Shown piece after piece: positions 6,934 through 14,402 of a stretch of 46,506 nucleotides of DNA. Position numbers and translations under genes: made by a program. The stretch covers positions 1 through 46,506 of the forward strand of contig JAAHGL010000042.1 in assembly GCA_010692635.1 (NCBI GenBank), given 5' to 3'. The DNA comes from Symploca sp. SIO2C1. Its GTDB lineage: Bacteria; Cyanobacteriota; Cyanobacteriia; Cyanobacteriales; Coleofasciculaceae. Each line of letters begins with the position of its first letter. Position 1 is the first letter of the stretch. A model generated the notes under the pieces. It was not told the origin of the DNA, ran no database searches, and worked only from the letters and a program-made list of their open reading frames with translations.

Positions 6934-7530
6934 TCAAGAGCACCCCCATGCTAATGCCCCATCAATTAGCCCGTTAGCCAATTTGGTGGCAAGCTCTTTA
7001 TCATGCCCTTGGTTAACCTGGAGTGAATCAGCAAACCTCTCCTTGATTTGAGCCAAGGTAAGACCAAGATTTCGACCAGAGGTAATCACGCTGCACACAT
7101 CCTCGTGGTTGGCATATATCTTTTCTGGAGGGGTTTTGTCAAGTACATCAGTAGCTACAATTCCCCTTGTATTCAACTGAACTGTTGCCCAGTACTTTTC
7201 GGCAGTACTCGATTGAGGATTGTCAAGTATTTCTATGGGGTCAGGTCTTTGGGAGTTTGTTGCTTGTTCTTGGTTGGGATTATTGGTAGATAAGATGATG
7301 CCCAAAATCACAAATACACCAATAAGACCAAGACAACCACCACAACCTGCTGCTACAGCCGAATCAAACTTTTTCCACCCTTTCGCCTCAAATTCGGATT
7401 GATAACCCTCAAAGTCCTGATTTTGATAACGAACTTTGACCCAGTTTTGCTCACCTGACAAATCGGAAGCAACAACCTTGGCAAAGGTGCTTTTGGCGAT
7501 GAGGGTGTCTCCAGTTTTCCACTTTTTCAA
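6934..7530 (-). CDS. Single-pass membrane protein, 198 aa
   Basis: The N-terminal 50 residues (TGDTLIAKSTFAKV..., NWVKVRYQNQDFEGY) look like a small SH3- or KOW-like beta barrel. A Gly/Cys-rich membrane helix follows (about 60-81, AAGCGGCLGLIGVFVILGIIL). The C-terminal domain (about 115-198) has ANHEDVCSVI and a final ALAWGC, weakly like DUF732 folds with paired cysteines. The start is TTG 7530, chosen because a GGAGAG motif lies 6 nt upstream and it overlaps the stop of the RHH gene by 4 nt. Translational coupling with that RHH gene is likely. Function unknown; an envelope protein expressed in the lysogen is plausible. Confidence 0.75.
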   Translation of the reverse strand: MKKWKTGDTLIAKSTFAKVVASDLSGEQNWVKVRYQNQDFEGYQSEFEAKGWKKFDSAVAAGCGGCLGLIGVFVILGIILSTNNPNQEQATNSQRPDPIEILDNPQSSTAEKYWATVQLNTRGIVATDVLDKTPPEKIYANHEDVCSVITSGRNLGLTLAQIKERFADSLQVNQGHDKELATKLANGLIDGALAWGCS

Positions 7531-7754
7531 GATGCACTCTCCTTTTCACCAATTAATTCCAGATACTTACCTTCTCCCATCAAGGAATTTGTCACCAATT
7601 GGCGAATTAGTTCAGATGATGAACACCCTTTTTCCGCTGCGATCGTACTCAATTTTTCCTCAACTGATTGATGCAGCCTAACACTGATTCTTTTCCCCAA
7701 AGGTTCCGCACCCTTGGAGGCAAATTTTCCTTTATTCCTTGGTTGATTGTCCAT
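7527..7754 (-). CDS. RHH (CopG/Arc-type) DNA-binding protein, 75 aa
   Basis: Residues about 20-58 show the RHH pattern: a beta strand GKRISVRLHQS, helix one VEEKLSTIAAEKG, and helix two SSSELIRQLVTNSLM. The N-terminus is basic and probably disordered (NQPRNKGKFASKG). The stop overlaps the start of the membrane protein gene. Upstream lie three copies of GTGTCCGCA (7776-7865), which are good candidates for its operator. It probably represses its own operon (membrane protein, Excalibur protein, small protein). Confidence 0.82.
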   Translation of the reverse strand: MDNQPRNKGKFASKGAEPLGKRISVRLHQSVEEKLSTIAAEKGCSSSELIRQLVTNSLMGEGKYLELIGEKESAS

Positions 7755-7775
7755 TCTTTCACCATACCACTTGCC

Positions 7776-7865
7776 GTGTCCGCATGGTATCAGGATAACT
7801 TATCGTCTCCGTGTCCGCACGATTATATAACAAATAACAAAACCCTTGCCATTATCGTGTCCGCA
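7776..7865. promoter_or_regulatory. Three GTGTCCGCA direct repeats (operator or iterons)
   Basis: The 9-mer GTGTCCGCA occurs at 7776-7784, 7811-7819 and 7857-7865, with start-to-start spacing of 35 and 46 bp. In two copies it extends to GTGTCCGCACG, which with the preceding C has CGTG/CACG inverted ends, fitting a dimeric RHH site. The array lies between the RHH gene (minus) and the 111-aa gene (plus). Confidence 0.7.
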
Positions 7866-7893
7866 CGGCTAACATAAGAATATCAAAGCAAAA

Positions 7894-7926
7894 CCCACCC
7901 CGGCAATTGGAACCTGGCAGGGTGGG
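7894..7926 (+). other. Hairpin in the 5' leader of the 111-aa gene
   Basis: CCCACCC (7894-7900) pairs with GGGTGGG (7920-7926), with a 19-nt loop. It lies 30 bp before the ATG at 7956 and is not followed by a T-run, so a leader structure is more likely than a terminator. Confidence 0.4.
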
Positions 7927-7955
7927 GCGATGTACACGACATCTATTGGAATTAT

Positions 7956-8291
7956 ATGACAACTACACTTCTACGCTCAGAGCCTACAACTTGTGCAACC
8001 TGCCCTTTAGCACAACACCTAGACCGCGATCGCTACCAATGCTCTGCAACCCACAACCACTACAACCCAGTAGTGAGGGGTCATTGGCAAGCAACGGCTG
8101 ACTGTTACCGGGTATTAGAACGACTATCTGGATGGTATTCAGACGACTGGCTCACTGAACCAATTGGAAGTAATCCTGATAGCATTTTCGGTTCATTTAT
8201 AGAGCCAAGCGATGAAGAAATAGCCACCTTCCCAATAGCGGAAAACGCCTACCACGACCCCAATTTTGATGTGATGGGGGGTGAATTTTAA
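7956..8291 (+). CDS. Hypothetical protein with CxxC motif, 111 aa
   Basis: The N-terminal region has TTCATCPLAQHLDRDRYQCSATHNHYNPVVRGHW: a CxxC pair (about 13-16), a third Cys (about 29) and two His. These could form a small zinc site. The C-terminal half is acidic (PSDEEIATFPIAENAYHDP). I do not recognise the family. It is the first plus-strand gene right of the GTGTCCGCA repeats, so it may be controlled from that region. It heads a run of small early-type genes leading to the ERF recombinase. Confidence 0.65.
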   Translation: MTTTLLRSEPTTCATCPLAQHLDRDRYQCSATHNHYNPVVRGHWQATADCYRVLERLSGWYSDDWLTEPIGSNPDSIFGSFIEPSDEEIATFPIAENAYHDPNFDVMGGEF

Positions 8292-8302
8292 CCAATACCA
8301 TC

Positions 8303-8344
8303 ACAGCTATGTCTAATCCCCTACTCTCGTCAAGGCATAGCTGT
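8303..8344. other. Inverted repeat in intergenic spacer
   Basis: ACAGCTATG (8303-8311) and CATAGCTGT (8336-8344) form a 9-bp inverted repeat with a 24-nt spacer, just after the 111-aa gene and before the 66-aa gene. It could be a leader hairpin or a binding site. Confidence 0.4.
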
Positions 8345-8384
8345 TCCACTTCAAAAGTACCCACCATTCAACTTGAATCGAAAT

Positions 8385-8585
8385 ATGGACAGAATTAACG
8401 CAACCTGTTGGGGTTTAATGTGTCGAATTGCTGTAGAGATGACCATTGCAGACCATCGAGCCATTGATAAAGCAACTCTAAGGAGAACGTTAATCAGCAT
8501 TTGTAGACATTTAACTGAAGCACTGAGATTACTCAGTGAGATTGCAGCCGATAACGGGATAGAGCTAGATGAGGACTGGTCTTAA
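8385..8585 (+). CDS. Small helical protein, 66 aa
   Basis: Unrecognised. It is mostly helical: MDRINATCWGLMCRIAVEMTIADHR, then ATLRRTLISICRHLTEALRLLSEIAADNGI, with an acidic end (ELDEDWS). I chose ATG 8385 over a TTG four codons earlier. It sits in the plus-strand early cluster before the ERF recombinase gene. A role in early phage control or host take-over is only suggested by its position. Confidence 0.55.
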   Translation: MDRINATCWGLMCRIAVEMTIADHRAIDKATLRRTLISICRHLTEALRLLSEIAADNGIELDEDWS

Positions 8586-8635
8586 TTTTGAGCTAATGCT
8601 TGATTGGTAATTTCCCTATTATTTTCATGTCAACA

Positions 8636-8655
8636 CCCCACCAAATATGGTGGGG
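8636..8655. other. 8-bp hairpin before or within a small gene
   Basis: CCCCACCA (8636-8643) pairs perfectly with TGGTGGGG (8648-8655) around a 4-nt loop. It lies 20 bp before ATG 8675. If translation starts at ATG 8627 instead, the hairpin is coding. There is no T-run. Confidence 0.5.
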
Positions 8656-8674
8656 ACTACCATATTCGAGAACA

Positions 8675-8899
8675 ATGAAAGAACTGAGCACTGCAAAAAT
8701 TTCCTTAGTATGGAGCGGACAAGACTTAATTCAAGACGAGCTCCCAATAGAGGACTTACTCTCGTTTATCGGCTCAAACCAACAAGAATGGTATAGCTTA
8801 AGTGGAAGCGAGAAGCAAGAATTACTGAAAGAAGCCGCCTTTGAGTACTTAATGAACGATCTGCAAATGAGCCTAGAAGCCTTTGTAGAGATCCAGTAA
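8675..8899 (+). CDS. Small hypothetical protein, 74 aa
   Basis: The protein starts MKELSTAKISLVWSGQDLI and has a helical C-terminal half (YSLSGSEKQELLKEAAFEYLMNDLQMSLEAF). The start is uncertain. ATG 8675 follows a hairpin; ATG 8627 would add 16 residues. Unrecognised family, no membrane segment. It precedes the ERF gene in the same direction. Confidence 0.5.
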   Translation: MKELSTAKISLVWSGQDLIQDELPIEDLLSFIGSNQQEWYSLSGSEKQELLKEAAFEYLMNDLQMSLEAFVEIQ

Positions 8900-9026
8900 C
8901 AGCTTTCCTTGACCGCCTCGGCGCAGTCGGGGCAGTCAACCTACCTATTGAGACGGAAGAGTTTCAATCACATTTCGCCAAATTTCACTAACTTCTGACT
9001 CTCATTCACACAGTTACCGACACATC

Positions 9027-9887
9027 ATGCAAAACCTAATTCCAGCACTAATCAAAGCCAAGCAGCAATTCAGAACCATTGAGAAAGACGGCTACAACCC
9101 ATACCATAAGTCGAGGTACTGTACCCTTGACGGCGTAATCAAGGCAACGGAAGACGCACTGCTAGCTAATGGGTTAGTGGTTGTCCAAACTTTAAAAACC
9201 GATCAGGAGACTGTTTTAGTTACAACTCTCTACCACTCTAGTGGTGAGTTTATCACTAGTGAATACCCCATTAACAAAGCGCAAGAGAATAAAGTAACCA
9301 ACTACACTGACATTGATACTGGAGCCAACGTCACCAGAACAGAAACTAGGGAGGGATTAGAACCCCAGAAACTGGGGACTGCCATTACCTACGCTCGACG
9401 CTATGCCTACTGTGCCATCCTCTCCATAACAGCAGAAGAAGATGATGACGCTCAAAGCATTTCTACGCCTAGAAATGCCAAACTGTATAAACCATATAGT
9501 CATCAAAAGCCTCAAAGAAATACCAAGCGGCAACCACAGAGTGCCGTAAAGAAAGCGCATACTCAACTCCAAGAGGATAAGTACCCAGCACTTCCCCCGT
9601 ATCCACCAGGGGAAACGCCTGATTTTCCTCCCCCCACCAATCAAGAGATTGATTTGTCTGATATCATTGCCCAAACCACTGTTGAAGTGAAACGTTTAGG
9701 CTGGACTAATGAACAGGGAAAAGATTACCTACTGCAAACTTACGGGAAGCGCTCGCGTCAACTGCTAACAGATGAGGAATTACAGGACTTTCTCAAACGG
9801 TTAAAAGCAATGGTAGTTGAAGAAAAATTTGAGGAAGTAAAATACTCAAACCTCAAAGAACTTCGCAAAGATATGATTCTTAGCTAG
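9027..9887 (+). CDS. erf: ERF-family single-strand DNA annealing protein, 286 aa
   Basis: The N-terminal 150 residues match the ERF superfamily: ALIKAKQQFRTIEKDGYNPYHKSRYCTLDGVIKATEDALLANGLVVVQT, then LGTAITYARRYAYCAILSITAEEDDDAQ, which is the family signature. Such phage proteins anneal complementary single strands in recombination and replication-linked repair. The centre (about 155-215) is a Pro/Gln/Lys-rich linker, and the C-terminus has a helical segment (VEVKRLGWTNEQGKDYLLQTYGKRSRQLLTDEELQDFLKRL) that resembles C-terminal extensions of cyanobacterial ERF proteins. It probably acts with the O-like protein and DnaB encoded further right. Confidence 0.92.
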   Translation: MQNLIPALIKAKQQFRTIEKDGYNPYHKSRYCTLDGVIKATEDALLANGLVVVQTLKTDQETVLVTTLYHSSGEFITSEYPINKAQENKVTNYTDIDTGANVTRTETREGLEPQKLGTAITYARRYAYCAILSITAEEDDDAQSISTPRNAKLYKPYSHQKPQRNTKRQPQSAVKKAHTQLQEDKYPALPPYPPGETPDFPPPTNQEIDLSDIIAQTTVEVKRLGWTNEQGKDYLLQTYGKRSRQLLTDEELQDFLKRLKAMVVEEKFEEVKYSNLKELRKDMILS

Positions 9888-9918
9888 TGCAGCGCGGGAC
9901 TTCCCTCAAAGCGAGTCG

Positions 9919-10695
9919 CTAACCCACCACTTTCTTCTGCTTTCTATTGCTCTTTAGTAGTGAGCTAGTACCTAAAGCGCCCAAAACGAATAAGCTGGCT
10001 AATGTACTAGGCTCTGGAACATTTGTTATGTCCGTGACCTCTGTTTTAATATAGGGTATAAATTGATTTCTTTCAGTGTTGTCATAAAGAACATATAAGT
10101 CAAGACCATTATCAACTTTAGGGGTAGGAGTTTGGGGAGCTACTAATTGATTTAAACCAACGAGAGAACTTACAAAATCTTGTGGATCACCATAGGAAAA
10201 ATTAAAAACTCCGTCGGGGTATGCAGGTTCACTCTGAATAACTGAAAATGCACTTGGGACAAAAAAGTTAAAAGCAAAATCTTCGTCTTTAAATGTTATT
10301 GAATATTGATAAATATTGGCATCTTCCTGTAATTTAAACTGTACACCTGGAAGTTCAAAACTTTCTTCAAATTCTTGTGTAACTTCATCTAATTGATAAT
10401 CAGAATTACAACATATCTGAACACTCAAATCACCTGAAGCACGTTTTAAACGATCAGGAGGAAAACCAAACTCGAAGTTCTGAATAGCTCCGGGATAAAA
10501 TCCACTTGTGTCGCTGTTACTCTGATTCACTGAGTCAGTATTTAAGTCAAAGATTGGTTTGCTACTACCCACACTTGACTTAAAATTGAGTAGCAAAGCT
10601 TCAGCAGGAGCAGGAACCAGAAAAGATACCATTGTGGTAACTACGCCAATTGTTGTAACAGTCTTGCAGTTAACCATATTAATTAACCAATTCAT
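9919..10695 (-). CDS. PEP-CTERM sorting-domain protein, 258 aa
   Basis: A signal peptide is visible at the N-terminus (TVTTIGVVTTMVSFLVPAPAEALLL). A beta-rich ectodomain follows (about 35-225) with two adjacent cysteines (ICCNSD). The C-terminus has the PEP-CTERM tripartite signal: NVPEPSTLASLFVLGALGTSSLLKSNRKQKK, i.e. VPEP, a membrane helix and a basic tail. In hosts with exosortase such proteins are cleaved and displayed or secreted. It is alone on the minus strand between the ERF gene and the fibre operon, which fits a lysogeny-expressed cargo gene rather than a virion component. The ectodomain function is unknown. Confidence 0.85.
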   Translation of the reverse strand: MNWLINMVNCKTVTTIGVVTTMVSFLVPAPAEALLLNFKSSVGSSKPIFDLNTDSVNQSNSDTSGFYPGAIQNFEFGFPPDRLKRASGDLSVQICCNSDYQLDEVTQEFEESFELPGVQFKLQEDANIYQYSITFKDEDFAFNFFVPSAFSVIQSEPAYPDGVFNFSYGDPQDFVSSLVGLNQLVAPQTPTPKVDNGLDLYVLYDNTERNQFIPYIKTEVTDITNVPEPSTLASLFVLGALGTSSLLKSNRKQKKVVG

Positions 10696-11045
10696 CTTCG
10701 TTATTTTTTTATTACAAGTGATTTAGCTCACATTAGAGATAAAGATCTCGTGAAGTGTCTTATTTTTTTTGTAAAGCTTTGATGAAGAGAGAATCCCGAT
10801 CCCTTAGTCGCATCTTTCTTAACAAATGAAAGTCAGAGTAAGTATGGGATGCAAAGACTTTGTTACAGAACTTAAACTCCATGAGCCAGGATTACACCCC
10901 TTTTAGTAATCGCATTGAGGTGTTAAGTTTTTTTGCTTAGTAACTGCCAAAATCTTGCATTTTTGTGCAATCTGCGAAAAGGGAGTATCGCCTATTTCTA
11001 ATAGTAATGACAAAAATACAACATTTAATAAAAGCGCTTCACTAT
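10696..11045. other. Intergenic region, 350 bp, AT-rich
   Basis: The region lies between the PEP-CTERM start and the end of the fibre operon, both minus. It is AT-rich with several T/A runs. It should contain the PEP-CTERM promoter and a fibre-operon terminator, but I can point to no convincing consensus promoter or strong hairpin. I see no gene in it. Confidence 0.4.
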
Positions 11046-11816
11046 TTAAATTAACTTAACCACAACCACCTGAGTATAAACCTCACCCATACCCGTCCCC
11101 ACCTCAGCCCCAAGAGAGCGGTCAATGATAGTGTCGTAGATACGATGCTCAACCTGAAAAGTCTTTGTCGCTGCGATCGCAAAAGTAGCAAACACCCAGC
11201 TATCAGTAGTAATACTCTGCCCCGATACAGCAGCAGCAGTCAAAGTCTGGGTGGATGAACCCTTGTAGTTGATGCCATCAGTGTTATTGGTTAACCGCGC
11301 CTGGTGCTTATCTACCATCGTTCCTGGTACACGAGCAAAAACAAAGTAACTCCCAGCTGGCAAAGCAAAAGTACTATCCCCGTTCAAAGTACAGAAACTA
11401 GTCCCTGACTCCTGCTTATCATTCAAGTCACGTTTCAACCATCCAGTAGTATCCCCCTGACCCCCAAAACCACTCTTGAAATCCTGTAGAATAGCCACTG
11501 ATATAGTTGGCACGGATTTTAGAGCAATATCCCCAGCTGCATCTGTACCGATGAACTGGTTGGCAATCAGAGTAAGATTTGCGATCGCACTCAGAGTAGC
11601 TGAGCTGTTCTGCTTTCCGTTCAAGGCAGTATTTAAATTAGCAATCGCAGCATCATGACCATCACTCACACCCTTGAGGTAAGCTGTCCTACTAGCTAAT
11701 GCCAGCAGCTGTTCATTCGGAGGCTTAGTAATATCTCCCCCTACAGCCAGTTCCCCACTATCGATTTGGCGTACAGCGGCGGGGTAAGTTGCGGAATCTT
11801 CAGGAAGGTTGGGCAT
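11046..11816 (-). CDS. Probable tail fibre/host-contact protein, 256 aa
   Basis: The N-terminal region (PEDSATYPAAVRQIDSGELAVGGD) resembles attachment segments of tail fibres. The middle is helical (LASRTAYLKGVSDGHDAAIANLNTALNGKQN), as in trimeric stalks. The C-terminal 120 residues are beta-rich (FALPAGSYFVFARVPG, HQARLTNN, FATFAIAATKTFQVEHRIYD), consistent with a C1q/TNF-like jelly-roll head as found in receptor-binding proteins. It is the last gene of a minus-strand run of structural-looking genes. The fibre role is inferred from architecture and context. Confidence 0.75.
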   Translation of the reverse strand: MPNLPEDSATYPAAVRQIDSGELAVGGDITKPPNEQLLALASRTAYLKGVSDGHDAAIANLNTALNGKQNSSATLSAIANLTLIANQFIGTDAAGDIALKSVPTISVAILQDFKSGFGGQGDTTGWLKRDLNDKQESGTSFCTLNGDSTFALPAGSYFVFARVPGTMVDKHQARLTNNTDGINYKGSSTQTLTAAAVSGQSITTDSWVFATFAIAATKTFQVEHRIYDTIIDRSLGAEVGTGMGEVYTQVVVVKLI

Positions 11817-11817
11817 A

Positions 11818-12246
11818 TTATTTTATCCAAATTTTTGTTATCACACTAAAATAACTACTGGATGCAGAGTTTTTACCGACCGTCTTAAAGTTTATAGTGT
11901 GCATTCCATTTGTAATAATGACAAATGGAATTACTCTTGTAATGTTGTAGTAAAATATAGGTGAATACCAATCAATTCTTCCTTGTTCTAAATCATCCAC
12001 TTCTATTGCAATAATCCCTCGATTAGTTGAAGGTGAACCAAGAATATAAAGTAAATAAACACCTTCTTCTATGTGTACTTGAAATCCTACTTTATCCCCT
12101 ATAACAGGAGGATTTTGGTAACTAAAAGTCTTATAAAGCTGTAAAGGCGCACTAGCATGTTTCATACTAGCCCCAGATATTATTGAAATATCTTTATAAA
12201 AAAGAGAAAATCTTTCAATCTGTATTTGTTTTGGTTGAAGCATCAT
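11818..12246 (-). CDS. Beta-rich protein of fibre operon, 142 aa
   Basis: Unrecognised. It alternates hydrophobic and polar residues as in beta-sandwich proteins (VGFQVHIEEGVYLLYILG, RGIIAIEVDDLEQGRIDWYSPIFYYNITRVIPFVII). It overlaps the end of the upstream gene by 4 nt and is separated from the fibre gene by 1 bp, so it is translated with them. Composition is noticeably AT-rich compared with its neighbours, perhaps from separate acquisition. It is possibly an adhesin tip, a fibre chaperone or a carbohydrate-binding protein. Confidence 0.65.
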   Translation of the reverse strand: MMLQPKQIQIERFSLFYKDISIISGASMKHASAPLQLYKTFSYQNPPVIGDKVGFQVHIEEGVYLLYILGSPSTNRGIIAIEVDDLEQGRIDWYSPIFYYNITRVIPFVIITNGMHTINFKTVGKNSASSSYFSVITKIWIK

Positions 12247-12941
12247 TCAAGACTTGTATACTGAGCGACCACCTTGTCTGTTACTTCTAACGAGAATCCT
12301 GCATTATTAGGTATCCAATTTAAAACTTTACCAGCAAGAGAAAATTCTCCATTACCCAATGTGCTATAAACAACACCATTTACTATTAGCAGCACATTGG
12401 CTGTCACATCTGGAGTTTTGGTTAAGTTAGCCAAGGTATTGGTAGCTGTTATTGTTAGCAATTCCGTATAAGTATTTACGCCGCCACTACTGGAGCCACC
12501 ACCCCCTACTACCCGATACCCAGAAGTGATAGCAAAATCCGCAGGAACTCTAGCAAAGTCAAACCGATAGGAGAACTCAAAGTCGATACTTGTGGCAGCA
12601 GCAAAGGTGTAAGGGGTTTGAACACCTCCTACAAGAGAGTAGTAGGTCAGACTGTACACCCCACCACTCTCGGTAAGCCTACCGTAGACCTCGTTACCAT
12701 TACCATCATCAAACCCGCCGTCGTCAATCTCAACCCGATTATTCCCCACCGTGACAACCCCTACAGTAGCCTCGTTGGGACTGGGTTGTAAGGGCACAGC
12801 CACCCCACCGGAACCAGCAGTAGCAACAGCAGCACCAAGAGCAGTGGTAACATCACTACTGCCACCGGATGCCGAAAAACCGCTAACCTTAATATGACCA
12901 GCAAGAACCTTACTGACCTGTTTTGACTGAATCAACGTCAC
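12243..12941 (-). CDS. Probable tail fibre/baseplate-associated protein, 232 aa
   Basis: The protein is Gly/Ser/Val-rich and beta-predicted throughout. Residues about 60-130 (GNNRVEIDDGGFDDGNGNEVYGRLTESGGVYSLTYYSLVGG) look like a repeated phage-structural beta fold. A Gly/Ser linker (VVGGGGSSSGGV) leads to a C-terminal module (LLTITATNTLANLTKTPDVTANVLLIVNGVVYS...) similar in outline to the end of the neighbouring 178-aa protein. It overlaps both neighbours by 4 nt. A structural role at the tail tip is inferred. Confidence 0.7.
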   Translation of the reverse strand: MTLIQSKQVSKVLAGHIKVSGFSASGGSSDVTTALGAAVATAGSGGVAVPLQPSPNEATVGVVTVGNNRVEIDDGGFDDGNGNEVYGRLTESGGVYSLTYYSLVGGVQTPYTFAAATSIDFEFSYRFDFARVPADFAITSGYRVVGGGGSSSGGVNTYTELLTITATNTLANLTKTPDVTANVLLIVNGVVYSTLGNGEFSLAGKVLNWIPNNAGFSLEVTDKVVAQYTSLE

Positions 12942-13474
12942 TTGTAATAAACCTCCAGATAATCAGTAGGAGCTAGGGGGTAGGGATTAGACCACGACAG
13001 AGTAGGGCCATTGATTGTGTAGTCAACGGAATAAACAGCCTTCACCCCGTTGATGTACAGGATTAGGTTTTGTGGCTCAGTGGGGATGATCGAAAGAGTA
13101 AAACTGGTTTGCCCGCTCGTCAGAATGGTTAACCTATCATGCTGAGTAGGTTTGGGATTAGTAGGGCTTGGAGTAGCTCCGTGCGATCGCAAGGAGCTCA
13201 AACTAATCGGAGTATCCCCAGGCGGCAACGTGAACTTGAAAAAGCACTTCTCAAATGTGACCACATATTCCGAATGCCTCATCCCCTCCTCATTTGTCCA
13301 CAGGGAAATGCTGAAAGTCCCGTCTCCCGCTGTCACGGTTTGGCACATTCTACCTGGGTACTGGACAGTATCGGTATAGCTACCAAGGTTGTCCTGCAAG
13401 AAAAAGCAGACCTCAGTTTCTATCCCATTTCCTAAAGGATCGCAGATTGTCCCAAAAACCTCACGATAGCCCAT
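12938..13474 (-). CDS. Probable tail fibre protein, 178 aa
   Basis: The N-terminal half (FGTICDPLGNGIETEVCFFLQD, TAGDGTFSISLWTNEEG) resembles carboxypeptidase-like or Ig-like beta modules. The C-terminal 65 residues (LTSGQTSFTLSIIPTEPQNLILYINGVKAVYSVDYTINGPTLSW..., DYLEVYYK) match the common phage module with an F-T-L-S start, an I-N-G-V turn and a D-Y-T strand that occurs in tail fibres and tail-tip proteins. It overlaps the next gene by 4 nt. A heptad tandem repeat lies just upstream of its start. Confidence 0.7.
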   Translation of the reverse strand: MGYREVFGTICDPLGNGIETEVCFFLQDNLGSYTDTVQYPGRMCQTVTAGDGTFSISLWTNEEGMRHSEYVVTFEKCFFKFTLPPGDTPISLSSLRSHGATPSPTNPKPTQHDRLTILTSGQTSFTLSIIPTEPQNLILYINGVKAVYSVDYTINGPTLSWSNPYPLAPTDYLEVYYK

Positions 13475-13490
13475 GCGAATATGACATGAA

Positions 13491-13541
13491 GAATGCAGAA
13501 TGTAGAATGCTCCAATTCTAAATTCTAAATTCTAAATTCTA
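13491..13541. repeat. Heptad tandem repeats (STRR-like)
   Basis: Three heptads GAATGYN (13491-13511) are followed by four exact AATTCTA heptads (13514-13541) in the spacer between two minus-strand genes. The same heptads recur at 27349-27376 and 38660-38694. Short tandemly repeated heptamers of this type are a known trait of heterocystous and other filamentous cyanobacteria. Confidence 0.8.
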
Positions 13542-13544
13542 CAT

Positions 13545-14051
13545 TCATTTATAGCTCCAGGTTCCATCATACTGTGAGATGTTATCGTATCTGAGAATTT
13601 TTTCAACCAATGCTGATGAAATAATCTCTACCTTATACCCATCACTATCTTCAGCGACATCTGATACCTTCAACCGAGCATCCGACTCTACCACTCTCCT
13701 TATTTCTTCTATTGCCCCAGCTGGGTTACCCCCAACCTTACCCAAATACTGAGCCAGAGCATATTCGAGCAACTTATCAGCTGCTTCTTGGGGTGGTAGT
13801 GCTGAGTAATCTGGGTATGTGTCACTACGAAAATTCGTAGTGACGGGTTGCCACAGCACCTCCAACCCACCATTAAACTCTACCGCCACTACTTCGGCAC
13901 CAGGCTCGTATCTTGCGATTGCATCCCGCACCATTCGTTCTGCTTCTATTTGGTAATTGATAGAAGAAAGTCCCAGCAAACTATGCAGCGGTGTCTTGGT
14001 TGAGTCAGCCAGCACTGCTTCAATACTGGCTTGGATTTCGGCATTTGTCAT
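13545..14051 (-). CDS. Hypothetical structural-operon protein, 168 aa
   Basis: Mixed alpha/beta protein. The segment YQIEAERMVRDAIARYEPGAEVVAVEFNGGLEVLW (about 33-67) has a faint likeness to gp25/gpW baseplate-wedge proteins (AI..YEP followed by strands), but length and N-terminus do not fit well. A dispersed palindrome (13821-13844) lies in the coding region and yields TTNFRSD. It overlaps the upstream gene by 4 nt and precedes the fibre genes, so a baseplate or fibre-attachment role is possible. I would not name it more precisely. Confidence 0.65.
   Translation of the reverse strand: MTNAEIQASIEAVLADSTKTPLHSLLGLSSINYQIEAERMVRDAIARYEPGAEVVAVEFNGGLEVLWQPVTTNFRSDTYPDYSALPPQEAADKLLEYALAQYLGKVGGNPAGAIEEIRRVVESDARLKVSDVAEDSDGYKVEIISSALVEKILRYDNISQYDGTWSYK
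13821..13844. repeat. Dispersed palindromic element, copy 2
   Basis: 24-bp palindrome with arms GTCACTACGAA and TTCGTAGTGAC around AA, inside the 168-aa coding region and read in frame as NFRSD. It is the same family as 6320-6343 and 37510-37533. Confidence 0.8.
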
Positions 14052-14335
14052 AGTCTCTTGGCAATTATTTCTGCCAACTTGTACAACACCTCTGGATCTT
14101 TATCTGCCATTCTTTCGATTAAATCCAGCAAAATCTTTGAATCAAAAATGTTGAAGCTAACTTCTTTGCCTACTACCTGAACTCCCCCTAACGAAAGGGA
14201 TGGAGAAAGTGTCTCTGGTATCTCAACCCCTAAAAATCGCTTTCTTAATGCTGCGTATAATTCGGTCTTCTGGTCTGGAGTCAAAGCTCCAACTTCAACA
14301 GTCTCTATAAATTTAAGCAAATCTTCTGCGTTCAC
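14048..14335 (-). CDS. Hypothetical protein, 95 aa
   Basis: I chose GTG 14335 because AGGAG lies 7 nt upstream; an ATG at 14371 would add 12 residues. The protein has two helical segments (NAEDLLKFIETVEVGALTPDQKTELYAALRKRFLG and DSKILLDLIERMADKDPEVLYKLAEIIAKRL) separated by a short beta-like part. It is the first gene of the minus-strand fibre run and is coupled by a 4-nt overlap to the next. It may be a small structural or chaperone protein. No family recognised. Confidence 0.65.
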   Translation of the reverse strand: MNAEDLLKFIETVEVGALTPDQKTELYAALRKRFLGVEIPETLSPSLSLGGVQVVGKEVSFNIFDSKILLDLIERMADKDPEVLYKLAEIIAKRL

Positions 14336-14402
14336 TTTAAGTCTCCTACAAGGGAGGTGATTGTTATCCATAGTGGTAAATGCTTTTTTTTAGACATACC
14401 AC

